NCBI RefSeq assembly: GCF_015711605.1
Contig: NZ_JABTEZ010000003.1
Location: 124,001-188,000 of the forward strand
Direction: 5' to 3'
Length of the DNA stretch: 64,000 nt
Source: Planomonospora sp. ID67723
GTDB lineage: Bacteria > Actinomycetota > Actinomycetes > Streptosporangiales > Streptosporangiaceae
Shown: positions 1 through 8,493 of the stretch, one piece after another
Numbering within the stretch: position 1 is the stretch's first letter
Layout: every line of letters starts with the position of its first letter
Program-made: the position numbers and the translations under genes
Notes under the pieces: generated by a model
Databases searched by the model: none
Told to the model about the DNA's origin: nothing
What the model saw: the letters and a program-made list of their open reading frames with translations, nothing else

Positions 1-546
1 GAAGACCAGGGCCAGCATCGGCAGGGTCGCGATCCCCACGGCGTTCTTGCTCGGCAGCAGGGAGCCGATCGCCGCACCCAGCGGGATCGTCGCGACCGTG
101 CCCAGAAGCAGCACCCAGACCAGGGTGAGCCAGTCATGGGGCAGGGGGGCGCCGCCCAGCAGGACACCGGTGGCGACGATCAGCACGCTCTGCACGGCGA
201 TCTGGCACAGGGCGGTCGTCGCCCGGCCCGCCAGGTAGGCGAAGATGCCGCCGGGGATGGTGCGGAGCCGCAGCAGCGTGCCCTCCTCCCGGTCGGTGAC
301 CAGCGCCATCGGGAAGGTCATCAGCGCGGTGCCGAAGACGGTGTAGGCCAGGAATCCCACCATCATGAACGTGATCCTGGAGACCCCCGTCTCCTCGATG
401 GTGGAGTCGCCCATCCACAGGGTCAGGGCGGCGAAGACCCCGACCGTGCCGATGAGGGTGCCGATCAGCTCCTTGCGGGTCTTGAGCAGGTGCATGTGCT
501 CGGTCCAGCCCCGCTTGATCCCGATGCGCAGCGCCTTGGCGTTCAC
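1..546 (-). CDS. ABC-2 type transporter permease, C-terminus cut by window edge
   Basis: The membrane subunit of an ABC exporter, expected to form the transport path with the ATPase encoded just upstream. Only the first 182 codons lie in the window and the gene runs off the left edge. It starts at a GTG whose last two bases begin the ATPase TGA stop (GTGA overlap), so the two are translationally coupled. The visible protein has a basic cytoplasmic start and then hydrophobic segments around FAALTLWMG and MVGFLAYTVFG, typical of the DrrB/ABC-2 family. Substrate unknown; lipid, antibiotic or polyketide export is common for this family. Confidence 0.85.
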   Translation of the reverse strand, partial: MNAKALRIGIKRGWTEHMHLLKTRKELIGTLIGTVGVFAALTLWMGDSTIEETGVSRITFMMVGFLAYTVFGTALMTFPMALVTDREEGTLLRLRTIPGGIFAYLAGRATTALCQIAVQSVLIVATGVLLGGAPLPHDWLTLVWVLLLGTVATIPLGAAIGSLLPSKNAVGIATLPMLALVF

Positions 547-1388
547 GCGTTCCTCCCGACCAGTCCGAGATAGCTCTCCTCCAGGGACGGCCGCCGGATC
601 TCCAGCCCCGGCACCGGCCCGTCGAACCTCCTGTGCAGCTCCCACGCCGTCTGTGAGGGGTTCGGTGTGGCCATGACCTGCTCGCGGCCGTCCTCCAGCC
701 AGCGCACCTGCGACGGGGCCTGTACGGCCTGCGCCAGCTCGGCGGGGGTCCCGCAGACGGCGATCCGGCCCTCGGCCAGGATCGCCGTCCGGTGCGCCAG
801 CTTCTCGGCCTCGACCAGGTCGTGCGTGGTGAGCAGCACCGTCATGCCGTCGTCGGCGGCCAGCTTGGCGAGCAGCCGGTGGAAGTCGTTGCGGGCCTCC
901 GGGTCGAAGCCGGTCGTCGGCTCGTCCAGGAACAGCAGCTCGGGGCGGCCCACGATGCCCAGCGCGACGTCCAGGCGTCGGCGCTGCCCGCCGGACAGGC
1001 GGCCGACCTGCTGCCCGGCCTGCTCGGCCAGCCCGACGGCGGTCAGCAGCTCGTCGGGGTCGTGCGGGGCGTCGTAGAACTCGCTCAGGTGGACGATGAG
1101 CTCCCTCGTTCCCCATCGGGAGTGGTCCCGCCAGTTCTGGAGCACGATCCCGAGCTTGGCCCGCCATGCGTCGGTGGCCTTCTCGGGGTCCGTGCCGAGC
1201 ACGCTCACCTCGCCGGCCGACCGCTTCCGGAAGCCCTCCAGGATCTCGATCGTGGTCGTCTTGCCCGCCCCGTTGGGGCCGAGGAGGGTGAAGATCTCTC
1301 CCCGCCGGATCTCGAGGTCGACGCCTTGCAACACGTCGGCCGCGCCGTACGACATCCGCAGGCCGCGCACGCTCACCGCAGTACTCAT
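543..1388 (-). CDS. ABC transporter ATP-binding protein (DrrA/CcmA-like)
   Basis: A 281-residue cytoplasmic ATPase that powers the downstream permease. Walker A is GPNGAGKTT at about residues 37-45, the ABC signature LSGGQRRRLD lies near 133-142, and Walker B LLFLDEPTTGFD follows near 152. A short C-terminal extension of about 70 residues is typical of DrrA-type exporters. The ATG at 1388 is chosen because a -10 hexamer lies about 8 nt upstream, leaving little or no leader, so the mRNA may be leaderless. It forms an operon with the permease through a GTGA overlap. Family assignment is firm; substrate is not. Confidence 0.93.
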   Translation of the reverse strand: MSTAVSVRGLRMSYGAADVLQGVDLEIRRGEIFTLLGPNGAGKTTTIEILEGFRKRSAGEVSVLGTDPEKATDAWRAKLGIVLQNWRDHSRWGTRELIVHLSEFYDAPHDPDELLTAVGLAEQAGQQVGRLSGGQRRRLDVALGIVGRPELLFLDEPTTGFDPEARNDFHRLLAKLAADDGMTVLLTTHDLVEAEKLAHRTAILAEGRIAVCGTPAELAQAVQAPSQVRWLEDGREQVMATPNPSQTAWELHRRFDGPVPGLEIRRPSLEESYLGLVGRNA

Positions 1389-1395
1389 GCTGACG

Positions 1396-1425
1396 AATGT
1401 AGTAGAAGTACTACATATGAATCAA
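1396..1425 (-). promoter_or_regulatory. Promoter of the ABC operon with overlapping palindromic operator
   Basis: Read on the minus strand: -35 TTGATT (1420-1425), an 18-bp spacer, and -10 TACATT (1396-1401). The expected transcript start is at or next to the ATG at 1388. A perfect palindrome, ATGTAGTA-GAAG-TACTACAT (1397-1416), covers the -10 and spacer. That is the usual layout for a repressor of the GntR, PadR or TetR type. The regulator itself is not in this window. Confidence 0.55.
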
Positions 1426-1438
1426 CTCCTATGACAAA

Positions 1439-1469
1439 GGGCGGTACACCTGGAACGGGTGCACCGCCC
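1439..1469 (-). terminator. Hairpin terminator after the secreted repeat protein
   Basis: Twelve-base arms GGGCGGTACACC and GGTGCACCGCCC pair with one G-U around a 7-nt loop. The hairpin lies 20 nt beyond the stop codon of the 1489-3834 gene, and the minus strand continues into a short T-containing run. Confidence 0.6.
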
Positions 1470-1488
1470 GCTTGCCGGAGTTACGCGG

Positions 1489-3834
1489 TCACCGGTCGTG
1501 CCTCGACCGGCAGGTCACGAGGAAGGTGGTCTGGCTCGATCCCTCGTAGGGGGACTGGAGCTCCACCTTGAAGGAGCCGTTCTCCGACCGCTGGGTGCTG
1601 TACCGGCCGGTGACGGTCTTCTCCTGCTTGCCGGTGCCGTCGAAGGAGACGGTCCCGCCGCCGAAGAACACCCACTGGTTCCGGGTCTCGTTGCTCTTGC
1701 GGTACCAGCGGTAGCCGACGGAGGCGGGGCCGTCGGCCGCCGTGACCTTCGCGCTGACCTGGAAGACCGCGGGCCGGTTGGCCCCGCACTCCTCGTTCTC
1801 GTCCGTGCGCTCCTTGCCCGCACCGGAGACCGTCGGGTTCACGCAGGTCGTGCTGAACGCCACGGCCTCGGTCTCGCCGCCGCCGGCCGGGTCGACGATC
1901 TTCAGCCGCACGGAGCCCCTGGCGGTCGCGACGGAGCTGAACCCGTTGGCCACGGTCTTGCTTCCGGCGGAGTGGAACGTCGTGGAGAACGGGCCGGAGC
2001 TGAACCAGGGGCGGCCCTGCTCGTCGACCCACTGGTACTTCACGGCCATCGGCCCGGTCACAGTGATCTTCGCCGAGACGGAGCGCTCCACGTCGGCCGG
2101 TGTCGTGCAGGGGCCGGTGTAGCTGACGGGGGAGACCTTCATGTCCGAGGCGGTCGTGGCCGGCGGCTCGGCGGTGCAGACCGTGTTGAACGAGGCGTCG
2201 GCGGTCTCGCCGCCGCCGGCCGGATCGACGATCTTGAGGCGCATCGTGCCGCTCAGGCTGGTCTTGCGGAAGAAGTTGTTGGTGACGGTCTTGCTGCCGG
2301 GCGCGTCGAAGGTCACCGAGAACGGGTCAGGGCCGGGCCAGGGGCCCTGCTGGTTGATCCACTGGTACTTGACGGTCATCGGCTTGGTCACGGTGATCTT
2401 CGCCGAGACGATGTGCTGCAGGCCGTACGCCGTCTGGTTGCACGGGCCGGTGTAGCCGGAGGGCTCGACCTTCATGTCCGACGCGGTCGTCGCCGAGGGC
2501 GGGGGAGAGGACGGCGGGGGAGAGGACGGCGGCGGTGAGGAGGGGGGCGGGGAGGACGGCGCGCCGGTGCAGGTCACGGTGAACGCGGCCTGGGCGTTGT
2601 CGGTGGCGACCGCAGGGGAGAGGATCCTCAGCGTGCCCGATCCCCTGACGACGGGAACCTCGCGGTCGTAGGCGACCGTCATGGTGTGCGGAGCGACGTC
2701 CTTGCCTCCCGGCTCACCGGTGAAGGAGAGCGTGCCGACGGGGCCGGCGCCGCCCTGGCTGTCACGCCACTGGTACCTCACCTCGACCGGGGTCCTGCTG
2801 ACGGAGATCTTGCCGGTGAAGGTGAGAGTGGTCGGGCAGGCGCCGGTGTGGGCGGGCTTGTCGACTGTGGCGGTGGGGGTCACCGTCAGGCCGGGCTCGG
2901 GCCGCTCACAGGTGACGGCGTAGTTGGCGCGCAGGGAGTCGTAGCCCTCGGGGCTGACGATCCGCACGGCCTTCCAGCCGGTGGTCGTGGCCTTCACCGG
3001 ATGCGTCAGCGAGACGGTACGGCTGCGCGCGTCGGTGGCGGCGAAGTCGAGGTGCTGCACGGCGCTCGCACCGGTGGCGCTGTCGATCCACTGGTAGGCG
3101 ACGCGGGCCGGGACCCGGCTGACCTGGATCAGGGCATCGAAGCGGACCGGCTGGCCGGTGGTGGGGCACGGACCGGTGTAGGCGGCCGGGGTGGCCGTGA
3201 CCGACGCGGCGGCGTAGGCGGGCTCCTGAGGCCGGCCGGTCGGGCCGGGGGACGGCTTGCCGGTCGGCGCGGGAGAGGGGGGCGCGGGCGGGAGCGGGTT
3301 GACGCCGTCGTAGACGACGGGCTTGCCGCCGGTGCAGGAGACGGTGAAGTACGCCTTCCCGGACAGGCCCTTCCTGCCGATGATCTGTACGGCCTGCCAG
3401 CCGCGGACGTCCCAGTCGAAGCTCTGGCGGTCGCGCACGGTGACCTTCTTGGCGCCGCGGACCTTGATGGTCTTGACGGCTCCGTGGCTGCCGTCACCGC
3501 GGGCCCAGCGATACTTGACGAGGCCGGTGCCCTTGGCGGAGATGACGGCGGAGAAGCCGACGGTGGTGGGGCACTCCCCGGTGTAGCGGGCCGGGCCCGC
3601 CTTCACCTTGCCCACGGCCACCTTGACCGCGGGCGTGGCGGTCGTGCCGCCGGCCTCGGCCGTGGATCCGGACGCGGTGTCCTGGGTGACGGTGTCCTGG
3701 GCGGTGGCGCCCTGGGCGGCCGTACCTCGAGTGGCCGTGGCCTGGGCGGCCGTGGCCTGGGCGGGCCCGGCCAGCAGGCCCGCGACCAGGACGCCGGCCG
3801 TACCCAGGCTCAGCAGAAACGCTGGAGATCTCAC
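1489..3834 (-). CDS. Secreted protein with six Ig-like Cys-containing repeats
   Basis: A 781-residue exported protein of unknown function. An N-terminal signal peptide (residues 1 to about 30, AGVLVAGLLAGPAQA) leads into a Thr/Ala-rich linker. Six repeats of about 100-110 residues follow. Each opens with a variant of YTGPCPTT, carries a central VKYRW or VKYQW strand and ends with a Cys, suggesting a disulfide-closed beta-sandwich. A Pro-Ser linker with repeated SSPPP separates repeats 3 and 4; repeats 4 and 5 are the most alike. No LPXTG, anchor helix or catalytic motif is visible. The start is the GTG at 3834, 6 nt after AAAGGGG. That ribosome site can pair with CCCCTT about 10 nt upstream on the mRNA (3841-3861). 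Adhesin-like or surface role is only an inference. Confidence 0.8.
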   Translation of the reverse strand: MRSPAFLLSLGTAGVLVAGLLAGPAQATAAQATATRGTAAQGATAQDTVTQDTASGSTAEAGGTTATPAVKVAVGKVKAGPARYTGECPTTVGFSAVISAKGTGLVKYRWARGDGSHGAVKTIKVRGAKKVTVRDRQSFDWDVRGWQAVQIIGRKGLSGKAYFTVSCTGGKPVVYDGVNPLPPAPPSPAPTGKPSPGPTGRPQEPAYAAASVTATPAAYTGPCPTTGQPVRFDALIQVSRVPARVAYQWIDSATGASAVQHLDFAATDARSRTVSLTHPVKATTTGWKAVRIVSPEGYDSLRANYAVTCERPEPGLTVTPTATVDKPAHTGACPTTLTFTGKISVSRTPVEVRYQWRDSQGGAGPVGTLSFTGEPGGKDVAPHTMTVAYDREVPVVRGSGTLRILSPAVATDNAQAAFTVTCTGAPSSPPPSSPPPSSPPPSSPPPSATTASDMKVEPSGYTGPCNQTAYGLQHIVSAKITVTKPMTVKYQWINQQGPWPGPDPFSVTFDAPGSKTVTNNFFRKTSLSGTMRLKIVDPAGGGETADASFNTVCTAEPPATTASDMKVSPVSYTGPCTTPADVERSVSAKITVTGPMAVKYQWVDEQGRPWFSSGPFSTTFHSAGSKTVANGFSSVATARGSVRLKIVDPAGGGETEAVAFSTTCVNPTVSGAGKERTDENEECGANRPAVFQVSAKVTAADGPASVGYRWYRKSNETRNQWVFFGGGTVSFDGTGKQEKTVTGRYSTQRSENGSFKVELQSPYEGSSQTTFLVTCRSRHDR

Positions 3835-3973
3835 ATCACACCCCTTTCATGATCGAAGGGGGCACATGATTCCCGGGCGGAGTGGAGAGCCACTTGCGGA
3901 TCACTGCAACGCCTGGGACCGGGCGCCGGTCACGGTCCCGGACGCGCCCGCCGGCGCCGTTCCGCGATGACGG

Positions 3974-5140
3974 TCAGCGCGGTTCCAAGGTGACGGGGAA
4001 GGAGGTGACGCCCCGGACGAAGGCGTTGGGCAGGATGCGCGGACCCCGGTCGTCGGCCCAGGCGGCCGAGCCGACCCGGCGCACGAACTCCTCGAAGAAG
4101 ATCCGCAGCTCCAGCCGGGCCAGCGCCGCGCCGAGGCAGAAGTGGGTGCCGAGGCCGAAGGCGATGTGGCCGCCGGGGGCGCGGGTCACGTCGAAGACGT
4201 CGGGGTCGGTGAAGACCGCCGGATCGCGGTTGGCGGAGCCGTACATCATGAGGACCTGCTGGCCCTCGGAGATCTTCTGACCGGCCAGGACCGTGTCCCG
4301 GGTGGCGGTCCGGCACATGTTGAGGACGGGGGTGGTCCAGCGGACGAACTCCTCGACCGCGTTCTCGATCAGTCCCGGATCCTCCCGCAGTCTCGCCCAC
4401 TGCCCGGGGTTCCTGATCAGAGCGTCGATCGCGGTGGCGATGACGGTCCTGGTGGTCTCCGCACCGCCGTCCAGCAGCAGCAGCGCATCGTTGGCCAGGC
4501 GCTCGTCGTCGTAGTCCGGCTGCCCGGCCCAGATCGAGGTCAGGTCGTCGCGCGGGCAGCCGCGCCGGTCGGCGGCCAGCTCCAGCACGGCGGTGGCGAA
4601 CTCGCCCGCCGCCACGGCCGCCTCGTGGGTGACGTAGCGCAGGCCGCCGCCGGCCACGATCGTCGTCTCCGACCAGTGGACCAGCTCCGGCCAGCGCTCG
4701 TCGGGGAAGCCCAGCAGCCAGCCGATCATCCGGCCGGGCAGCGGCGCGGCCAGCGCCGGGACGGCGTCCACGGTGCCCTTCTCCAGCGCCTCGTCGATCA
4801 GCTCGGTGGCCACGGCCCGGATCCGGCCGGTGTACTTCTCGGCCACGTACCGGGGGGTGAAGCGCTTGTAGACCAGGCGGCGGCGCTCGGCGTGCTCGGG
4901 GTCGTCGATCCCGATCATCGACGGGTCGCTGGGGAGCTGCGGCCGGTAGCCGCCGGTGCTGGACCAGAGCCTCGCGTCCCGCTCCACCGCGGAGACGTCG
5001 GCGTGCCGGGAGACTCCCCACAGGCCGTTGCCCGCGTCGAAGTAGGCCGGCGCGTTCTCGCGCAGCCAGGCGTAGACCGGTCCGGGGTCCCCGGCGTACA
5101 TGTCTCCGTCGAGCAGGTCGATCCTGACCGGTTGATCCAT
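3974..5140 (-). CDS. Cytochrome P450, CYP142-like
   Basis: A 388-residue soluble P450 monooxygenase. The I-helix oxygen-binding motif reads GGAETTR, the K-helix ExxR is EFVR inside VEEFVRW, and the heme loop is [10 protein letters not shown] with its Cys ligand. The stretch [15 protein letters not shown] and overall length resemble CYP142-type enzymes, which hydroxylate the terminal carbon of sterol side chains in mycobacteria; substrate here is inferred. The start at 5140 (MDQPVRID) has AAGGGA just upstream; a longer in-frame reading to 5347 overlaps the neighbouring gene and lacks P450 character. It sits 13 nt behind the racemase gene, so the two are probably co-transcribed. Confidence 0.88.
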   Translation of the reverse strand: MDQPVRIDLLDGDMYAGDPGPVYAWLRENAPAYFDAGNGLWGVSRHADVSAVERDARLWSSTGGYRPQLPSDPSMIGIDDPEHAERRRLVYKRFTPRYVAEKYTGRIRAVATELIDEALEKGTVDAVPALAAPLPGRMIGWLLGFPDERWPELVHWSETTIVAGGGLRYVTHEAAVAAGEFATAVLELAADRRGCPRDDLTSIWAGQPDYDDERLANDALLLLDGGAETTRTVIATAIDALIRNPGQWARLREDPGLIENAVEEFVRWTTPVLNMCRTATRDTVLAGQKISEGQQVLMMYGSANRDPAVFTDPDVFDVTRAPGGHIAFGLGTHFCLGAALARLELRIFFEEFVRRVGSAAWADDRGPRILPNAFVRGVTSFPVTLEPR

Positions 5141-5153
5141 GGCTTTCCCTTCG

Positions 5154-6308
5154 TCAGGCGAGTACTCCCGCCTCGCGCAGCTCGGCGGCGGTCTCCTCCG
5201 GCAGCCCCCATGAGGACAGGTCGTCCAGCCGGGTCGCGGGGGAGAGGTCCTGCTCGGAGACGCCCAGCAGGCGGGGCGCGGGTGCGGGCTGCCGGACCCC
5301 GCCGACCTCGACGAACGTGCCCCGGACCTTGTTGTGCGGGTGCTCACCCGCCTCGGACATCTCCAGCACGGGCGAGACGCAGGCGTCCGAGCCGTCGAAG
5401 ACCGCCTCCCACTCGGCGCGGGTCCTGGAGCGGAAGGCCTCGGCCAGTCGTTCGCGCAGTGCGGGCCACTGGGTTCGGTCGTTGCGGTCGGGCAGGTCGG
5501 AAAGGCCCATGAGGGAGACCATCTCGGTCCAGAACTGGGGCTCCAGGGAGCCCACCGCCATGAACCTGCCGTCGGCGGTCTCGTAGGTGTCGTACATGGG
5601 CGCGCCGGTGTCGAGGAGGTTGCTGCCGCGCGGCCCCCAGAAGCCGCTCTGCACGCCGTGGTAGAACATCGCGAACAGCGTCGCGGCCCCGTCCACCATG
5701 GCCGCGTCGATCACCCGGCCCTGGCCGGTCCGCTCCCGCTCGACGAGGGCGAGCAGCACGCCGTAGGCCAGCATCAGGCCGCCGCCCGCGAAGTCGCCGA
5801 GGATGTTGATCGGCGGGGTGGGCTTCTCGCCCTGGCGGCCGAGCATGGACAGCACGCCGGAGATCGCGATGTAGTCGATGTCGTGCCCGGCGGTCGGGGC
5901 CAGCGGGCCGTCCTGGCCCCAGCCGGTCATCCGCCCGTAGATCAGCCGGGGGTTGACCGCGTGCAGGTCGGACGGGCCGATGCCGAGGCGCTCGGCGACT
6001 CCCGGCCGGAAGACCTCGATGACCACGTCCGCGCGGGCGGCGAGCTTCTTGAAGGCGGCGACCCCCTCGGGAGACTTCAGGTCCAGGCCGACGGTGCGCT
6101 TGCCGCGGTCCATCACATCCGTGCGCGGCCGGTCCCCGGCGGCGGTCACGGCGGCGACCCGGTCGATGCGCAGCACCTCCGCGCCGTGGTCGGCGAGCAT
6201 CATCCCGGCGAACGGGCCGGGGGCCAGACCGGCCAGCTCCAGCACCCGGACTCCGGCCAGCGGACCCTTCCTGCCGCGGTCGCCGGCTCGCTCGGTCACG
6301 GGATCCAT
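5154..6308 (-). CDS. CoA-transferase family III protein, alpha-methylacyl-CoA racemase-like
   Basis: A 384-residue CaiB/BaiF-fold protein. The motif AGHDIDYIAISG matches the catalytic region of alpha-methylacyl-CoA racemases, where a His-Asp pair epimerises the 2-methyl centre of branched acyl-CoAs. The N-terminal LAGVRVLELAGLAPGPFAG is the usual family III start. The ATG at 6308 follows GGAGGAG at good spacing; upstream in-frame codons lie in the promoter region. It leads the P450 gene by 13 nt. In sterol and methyl-branched lipid breakdown such a racemase acts after side-chain oxidation by a P450, so the pairing fits that pathway. A formyl-CoA transferase-like role is less likely given the GHDIDY motif. 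Confidence 0.85.
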   Translation of the reverse strand: MDPVTERAGDRGRKGPLAGVRVLELAGLAPGPFAGMMLADHGAEVLRIDRVAAVTAAGDRPRTDVMDRGKRTVGLDLKSPEGVAAFKKLAARADVVIEVFRPGVAERLGIGPSDLHAVNPRLIYGRMTGWGQDGPLAPTAGHDIDYIAISGVLSMLGRQGEKPTPPINILGDFAGGGLMLAYGVLLALVERERTGQGRVIDAAMVDGAATLFAMFYHGVQSGFWGPRGSNLLDTGAPMYDTYETADGRFMAVGSLEPQFWTEMVSLMGLSDLPDRNDRTQWPALRERLAEAFRSRTRAEWEAVFDGSDACVSPVLEMSEAGEHPHNKVRGTFVEVGGVRQPAPAPRLLGVSEQDLSPATRLDDLSSWGLPEETAAELREAGVLA

Positions 6309-6359
6309 GGGCGTTCTCCTCCGAAGCGCAGACCCGACTCTAGCCGGGCGGACGATAAA

Positions 6360-6373
6360 CAAGCAATCGCTTG
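6360..6373. promoter_or_regulatory. Palindrome between racemase and kinase genes
   Basis: CAAGCAATCGCTTG is palindromic apart from one inner pair. It lies about 50 nt upstream of the racemase start and about 130 nt upstream of the kinase start. CAAG/CTTG dyads are typical of TetR-type regulators of lipid catabolism in actinobacteria. Function is inferred from position and shape. Confidence 0.4.
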
Positions 6374-6499
6374 GTCGTGCACAATTCCCCTGCGGGGCAA
6401 GTAGAACAACATTCGGCTCGGCCTGGCAAGACGCCCTGCCTGACAGGTGCGGCGTATGGGAAACTTGCGGCTCGACAGATCTGCACCGGGGGGACACGG

Positions 6500-8191
6500 A
6501 TGGCACACCCGCACGGGGGACGGGAGATCGCCGGGCGCTACCGGCTCCAGCATGAGCTCGGCCGGGGAGGCATGGGCGCGGTGTGGGAGGCGCACGACAT
6601 GCTCCTCAACCGTTCGGTCGCGGTCAAGGAGGTGCTGCTTCCGCCGAACCTCTCCCCGGCCGAGCACGAGCGCCAGCTCGTCCGCACCGCGCGGGAGGCC
6701 AGGACCGCCGCCAAGCTCAACCACCCGGGCATCGTGGCCGTCTACGACGTGGTCGAGGAGGACGGCCGGCCCTGGATCGTCATGGAGCTGGTCAGGGCCC
6801 AGGGGCTGGACGAGGCCGGCCTGCTGCCGGTGCGGCAGGTCGCCGGGATCGGCCGCCAGGTGCTGGCCGCGCTGCACACCGCCCACCAGGCCGGGATCCT
6901 GCACCGCGACGTCAAGCCGAGCAACATCCTCCTCACCTCCGACGGCCGGGCGGTGCTCACCGACTTCGGCATCGCCACCGTGGAGGGCGACGCCTCGCTC
7001 ACCCAGACCGGCATGGTCACCGGCTCGCCCAGCTTCCTGGCGCCCGAACGCGCCACGGGCACGCCCGCCGGCCCCTGGTCGGACCTGTGGGCGCTCGGCG
7101 CCACGATGTACGCGATGCTGGTCGGGCAGGCTCCCTTCGAGCGCCGCGACGCCATCGCCACCCTGGGGGCGCTGCTCACCGAGGAGCCCGACTTCGGCCG
7201 CGTGCCCCCGGAGATGCACGAGGTCCTGTACGGCCTGCTCCAGCGTGAGCCCGCTCACCGGCTCACCGCCGAGCAGGCCGACCGGTTGCTGGCGGAGGCG
7301 GCCGGGGACCCGGCCGACGCCCGCCGTACCGCGTGGAGCCCGGCGGCGCGAGAGCACACGAGCCCGATCGGCCACGCCCACCGGGACGGGGGCCACCGGG
7401 ATCCGGAACCGGGCCCTCCGGAGCGTTCCGGTCCCTCCCGCGCAGTCCGGGACGGCAGGACCGGGGTGCCGCCTTCGCGGAGGAGACGGCGGAGCCCGCT
7501 CGCGCTGGTCGTCGTGGCGGCGCTGCTCCTGGCCGGCGCGGGCACCGCCGGGTTGATCATGCTCAGGGAGAACACGTCGGTGGCCGCCGAGGCGTCCGCG
7601 GAACCGGAGAGGACCGAGAGCAAGCGCGCCGAGCGCGGGCGTGGCGAGGGCGGCGTGAAGAAGCGGCGCTCTCCCTCGCCCGAGCCCGAGCCGGAGTCCG
7701 AACCGACCCCCACGGCCGACGCCGTCCCGAGGCTGACCACCACGGAGCGGGGCGACTGGTCGATCGAACGCCCCTCCGGCTGGACGACGGAGCCCGTCGG
7801 CTCGGAGGGCGTGCGGTGGACGCGTCCCGGGGGCGGTGCCGCGATGTCGGTGGAAGGGCTCGGCTCGTTCTTCGACCTGGAGTCCGTCCGGGACAGCACG
7901 AAGGAGGAGCTGGAGCAGCGGATCGAGATCGTCGAGGAGCGCACCAGCCCCGTCACCGGTTCATACGGCGAGAGCCTCGACTGGGAGTTCACCTGGCGGC
8001 TGAGGGACGGCGCCGAGGGGGAGGGCTGGGGCTCGCCCGGGGTGACCTACCGCGAGAAACGGCGTTTCATCGAGGTCGGCGCGACCGCCATGGTCCTGAC
8101 CTGGACCACTCCGGCCGAGGAGTGGCCCGCCCTGGAGGCCACGGCCGAGGCCGTGCTGGAAAGTTTCGAGGTGCGCAGACATGTGACCTGA
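6500..8191 (+). CDS. Membrane Ser/Thr protein kinase, PknB-like catalytic domain
   Basis: A 563-residue transmembrane kinase. The catalytic domain spans about residues 10-270: glycine loop GRGGMGAVW, catalytic loop HRDVKPSN (His135-Asp137) and TDFGIAT. A charged, Pro-rich juxtamembrane linker precedes one transmembrane helix near residues 333-355. Outside, a Glu/Arg-rich linker and a C-terminal globular segment of about 150 residues follow; no PASTA repeats are seen, so the signal sensed is unknown. ATG at 6500 is chosen because the protein then begins just before the kinase fold; earlier in-frame codons reach into the divergent racemase promoter. It is the last host gene before the prophage. 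Confidence 0.9.
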   Translation: MAHPHGGREIAGRYRLQHELGRGGMGAVWEAHDMLLNRSVAVKEVLLPPNLSPAEHERQLVRTAREARTAAKLNHPGIVAVYDVVEEDGRPWIVMELVRAQGLDEAGLLPVRQVAGIGRQVLAALHTAHQAGILHRDVKPSNILLTSDGRAVLTDFGIATVEGDASLTQTGMVTGSPSFLAPERATGTPAGPWSDLWALGATMYAMLVGQAPFERRDAIATLGALLTEEPDFGRVPPEMHEVLYGLLQREPAHRLTAEQADRLLAEAAGDPADARRTAWSPAAREHTSPIGHAHRDGGHRDPEPGPPERSGPSRAVRDGRTGVPPSRRRRRSPLALVVVAALLLAGAGTAGLIMLRENTSVAAEASAEPERTESKRAERGRGEGGVKKRRSPSPEPEPESEPTPTADAVPRLTTTERGDWSIERPSGWTTEPVGSEGVRWTRPGGGAAMSVEGLGSFFDLESVRDSTKEELEQRIEIVEERTSPVTGSYGESLDWEFTWRLRDGAEGEGWGSPGVTYREKRRFIEVGATAMVLTWTTPAEEWPALEATAEAVLESFEVRRHVT

Positions 8192-8337
8192 GGGGCAGGA
8201 CGGCATTACCTCTGCGAAGAGTTTTCCCCGGTTTATCCGGCTGGGAGCTACGTACAAACCCCAGGATAGCCAGCTCGGAGCGGAGCAGCGTATAGGAAAA
8301 TTAACGTCTCTGGTTGTGTGCCTGCTCGGGGGGCCGA

Positions 8338-8428
8338 TGACGGATGACAGATCCGTCGTCGTTCCTCCTCCGCATGCGTATGCGCGCGCACGCGGGGGCG
8401 ATAATCAGAAGAAATCTGTCATCTGTCA
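8338..8428 (+). repeat. Left copy of a duplicated ~94-bp element
   Basis: Begins TGACGGATGACAG and ends CTGTCATCTGTCA, which are inverted copies of each other with one mismatch. The interior shares CGTCGTTCC-like, CATGCGT and GGGCGATAA blocks with the copy at 37322-37415 in the same orientation. Weaker similarity continues about 65 bp further right. Both copies sit downstream of a leftward gene. Function unknown; replication-origin, recombination or operator roles are possible. Confidence 0.65.
8345..8357 (+). repeat. Candidate attL core
   Basis: TGACAGATCCGTC, identical to 52436-52448 beside the integrase start. A shared 13-mer between two short end regions is unlikely by chance. It overlaps the duplicated 94-bp element, so a shared regulatory half-site is the competing explanation. 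Confidence 0.4.
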
Positions 8429-8493
8429 CAGATGAGAGCCCGGGAGTGGTATTTCCCCAGGTCAGGTCACGGGTTGAGGTGATGACACATCTG

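Larger units (their letters stand above)
8192..8493. other. Non-coding left junction between host and prophage
   Basis: No convincing gene is seen. The stretch holds the tail of the kinase locus, an AT-richer segment near 8290-8310, the proposed left attachment core (8345-8357), and the first copy of a ~94-bp duplicated element (8338-8428). No tRNA or tmRNA fold is recognised at the junction. Confidence 0.6.

Noticed and set aside
8226-8235. CCCCGGTTTA shared with 52589-52598 as attachment core
   Set aside because: Only 10 bp and not adjacent to the integrase; the 13-bp repeat is stronger. Kept as an alternative.
8192-8493. A tRNA or tmRNA gene as integration target
   Set aside because: No cloverleaf, T-loop or CCA end was recognised at either border.
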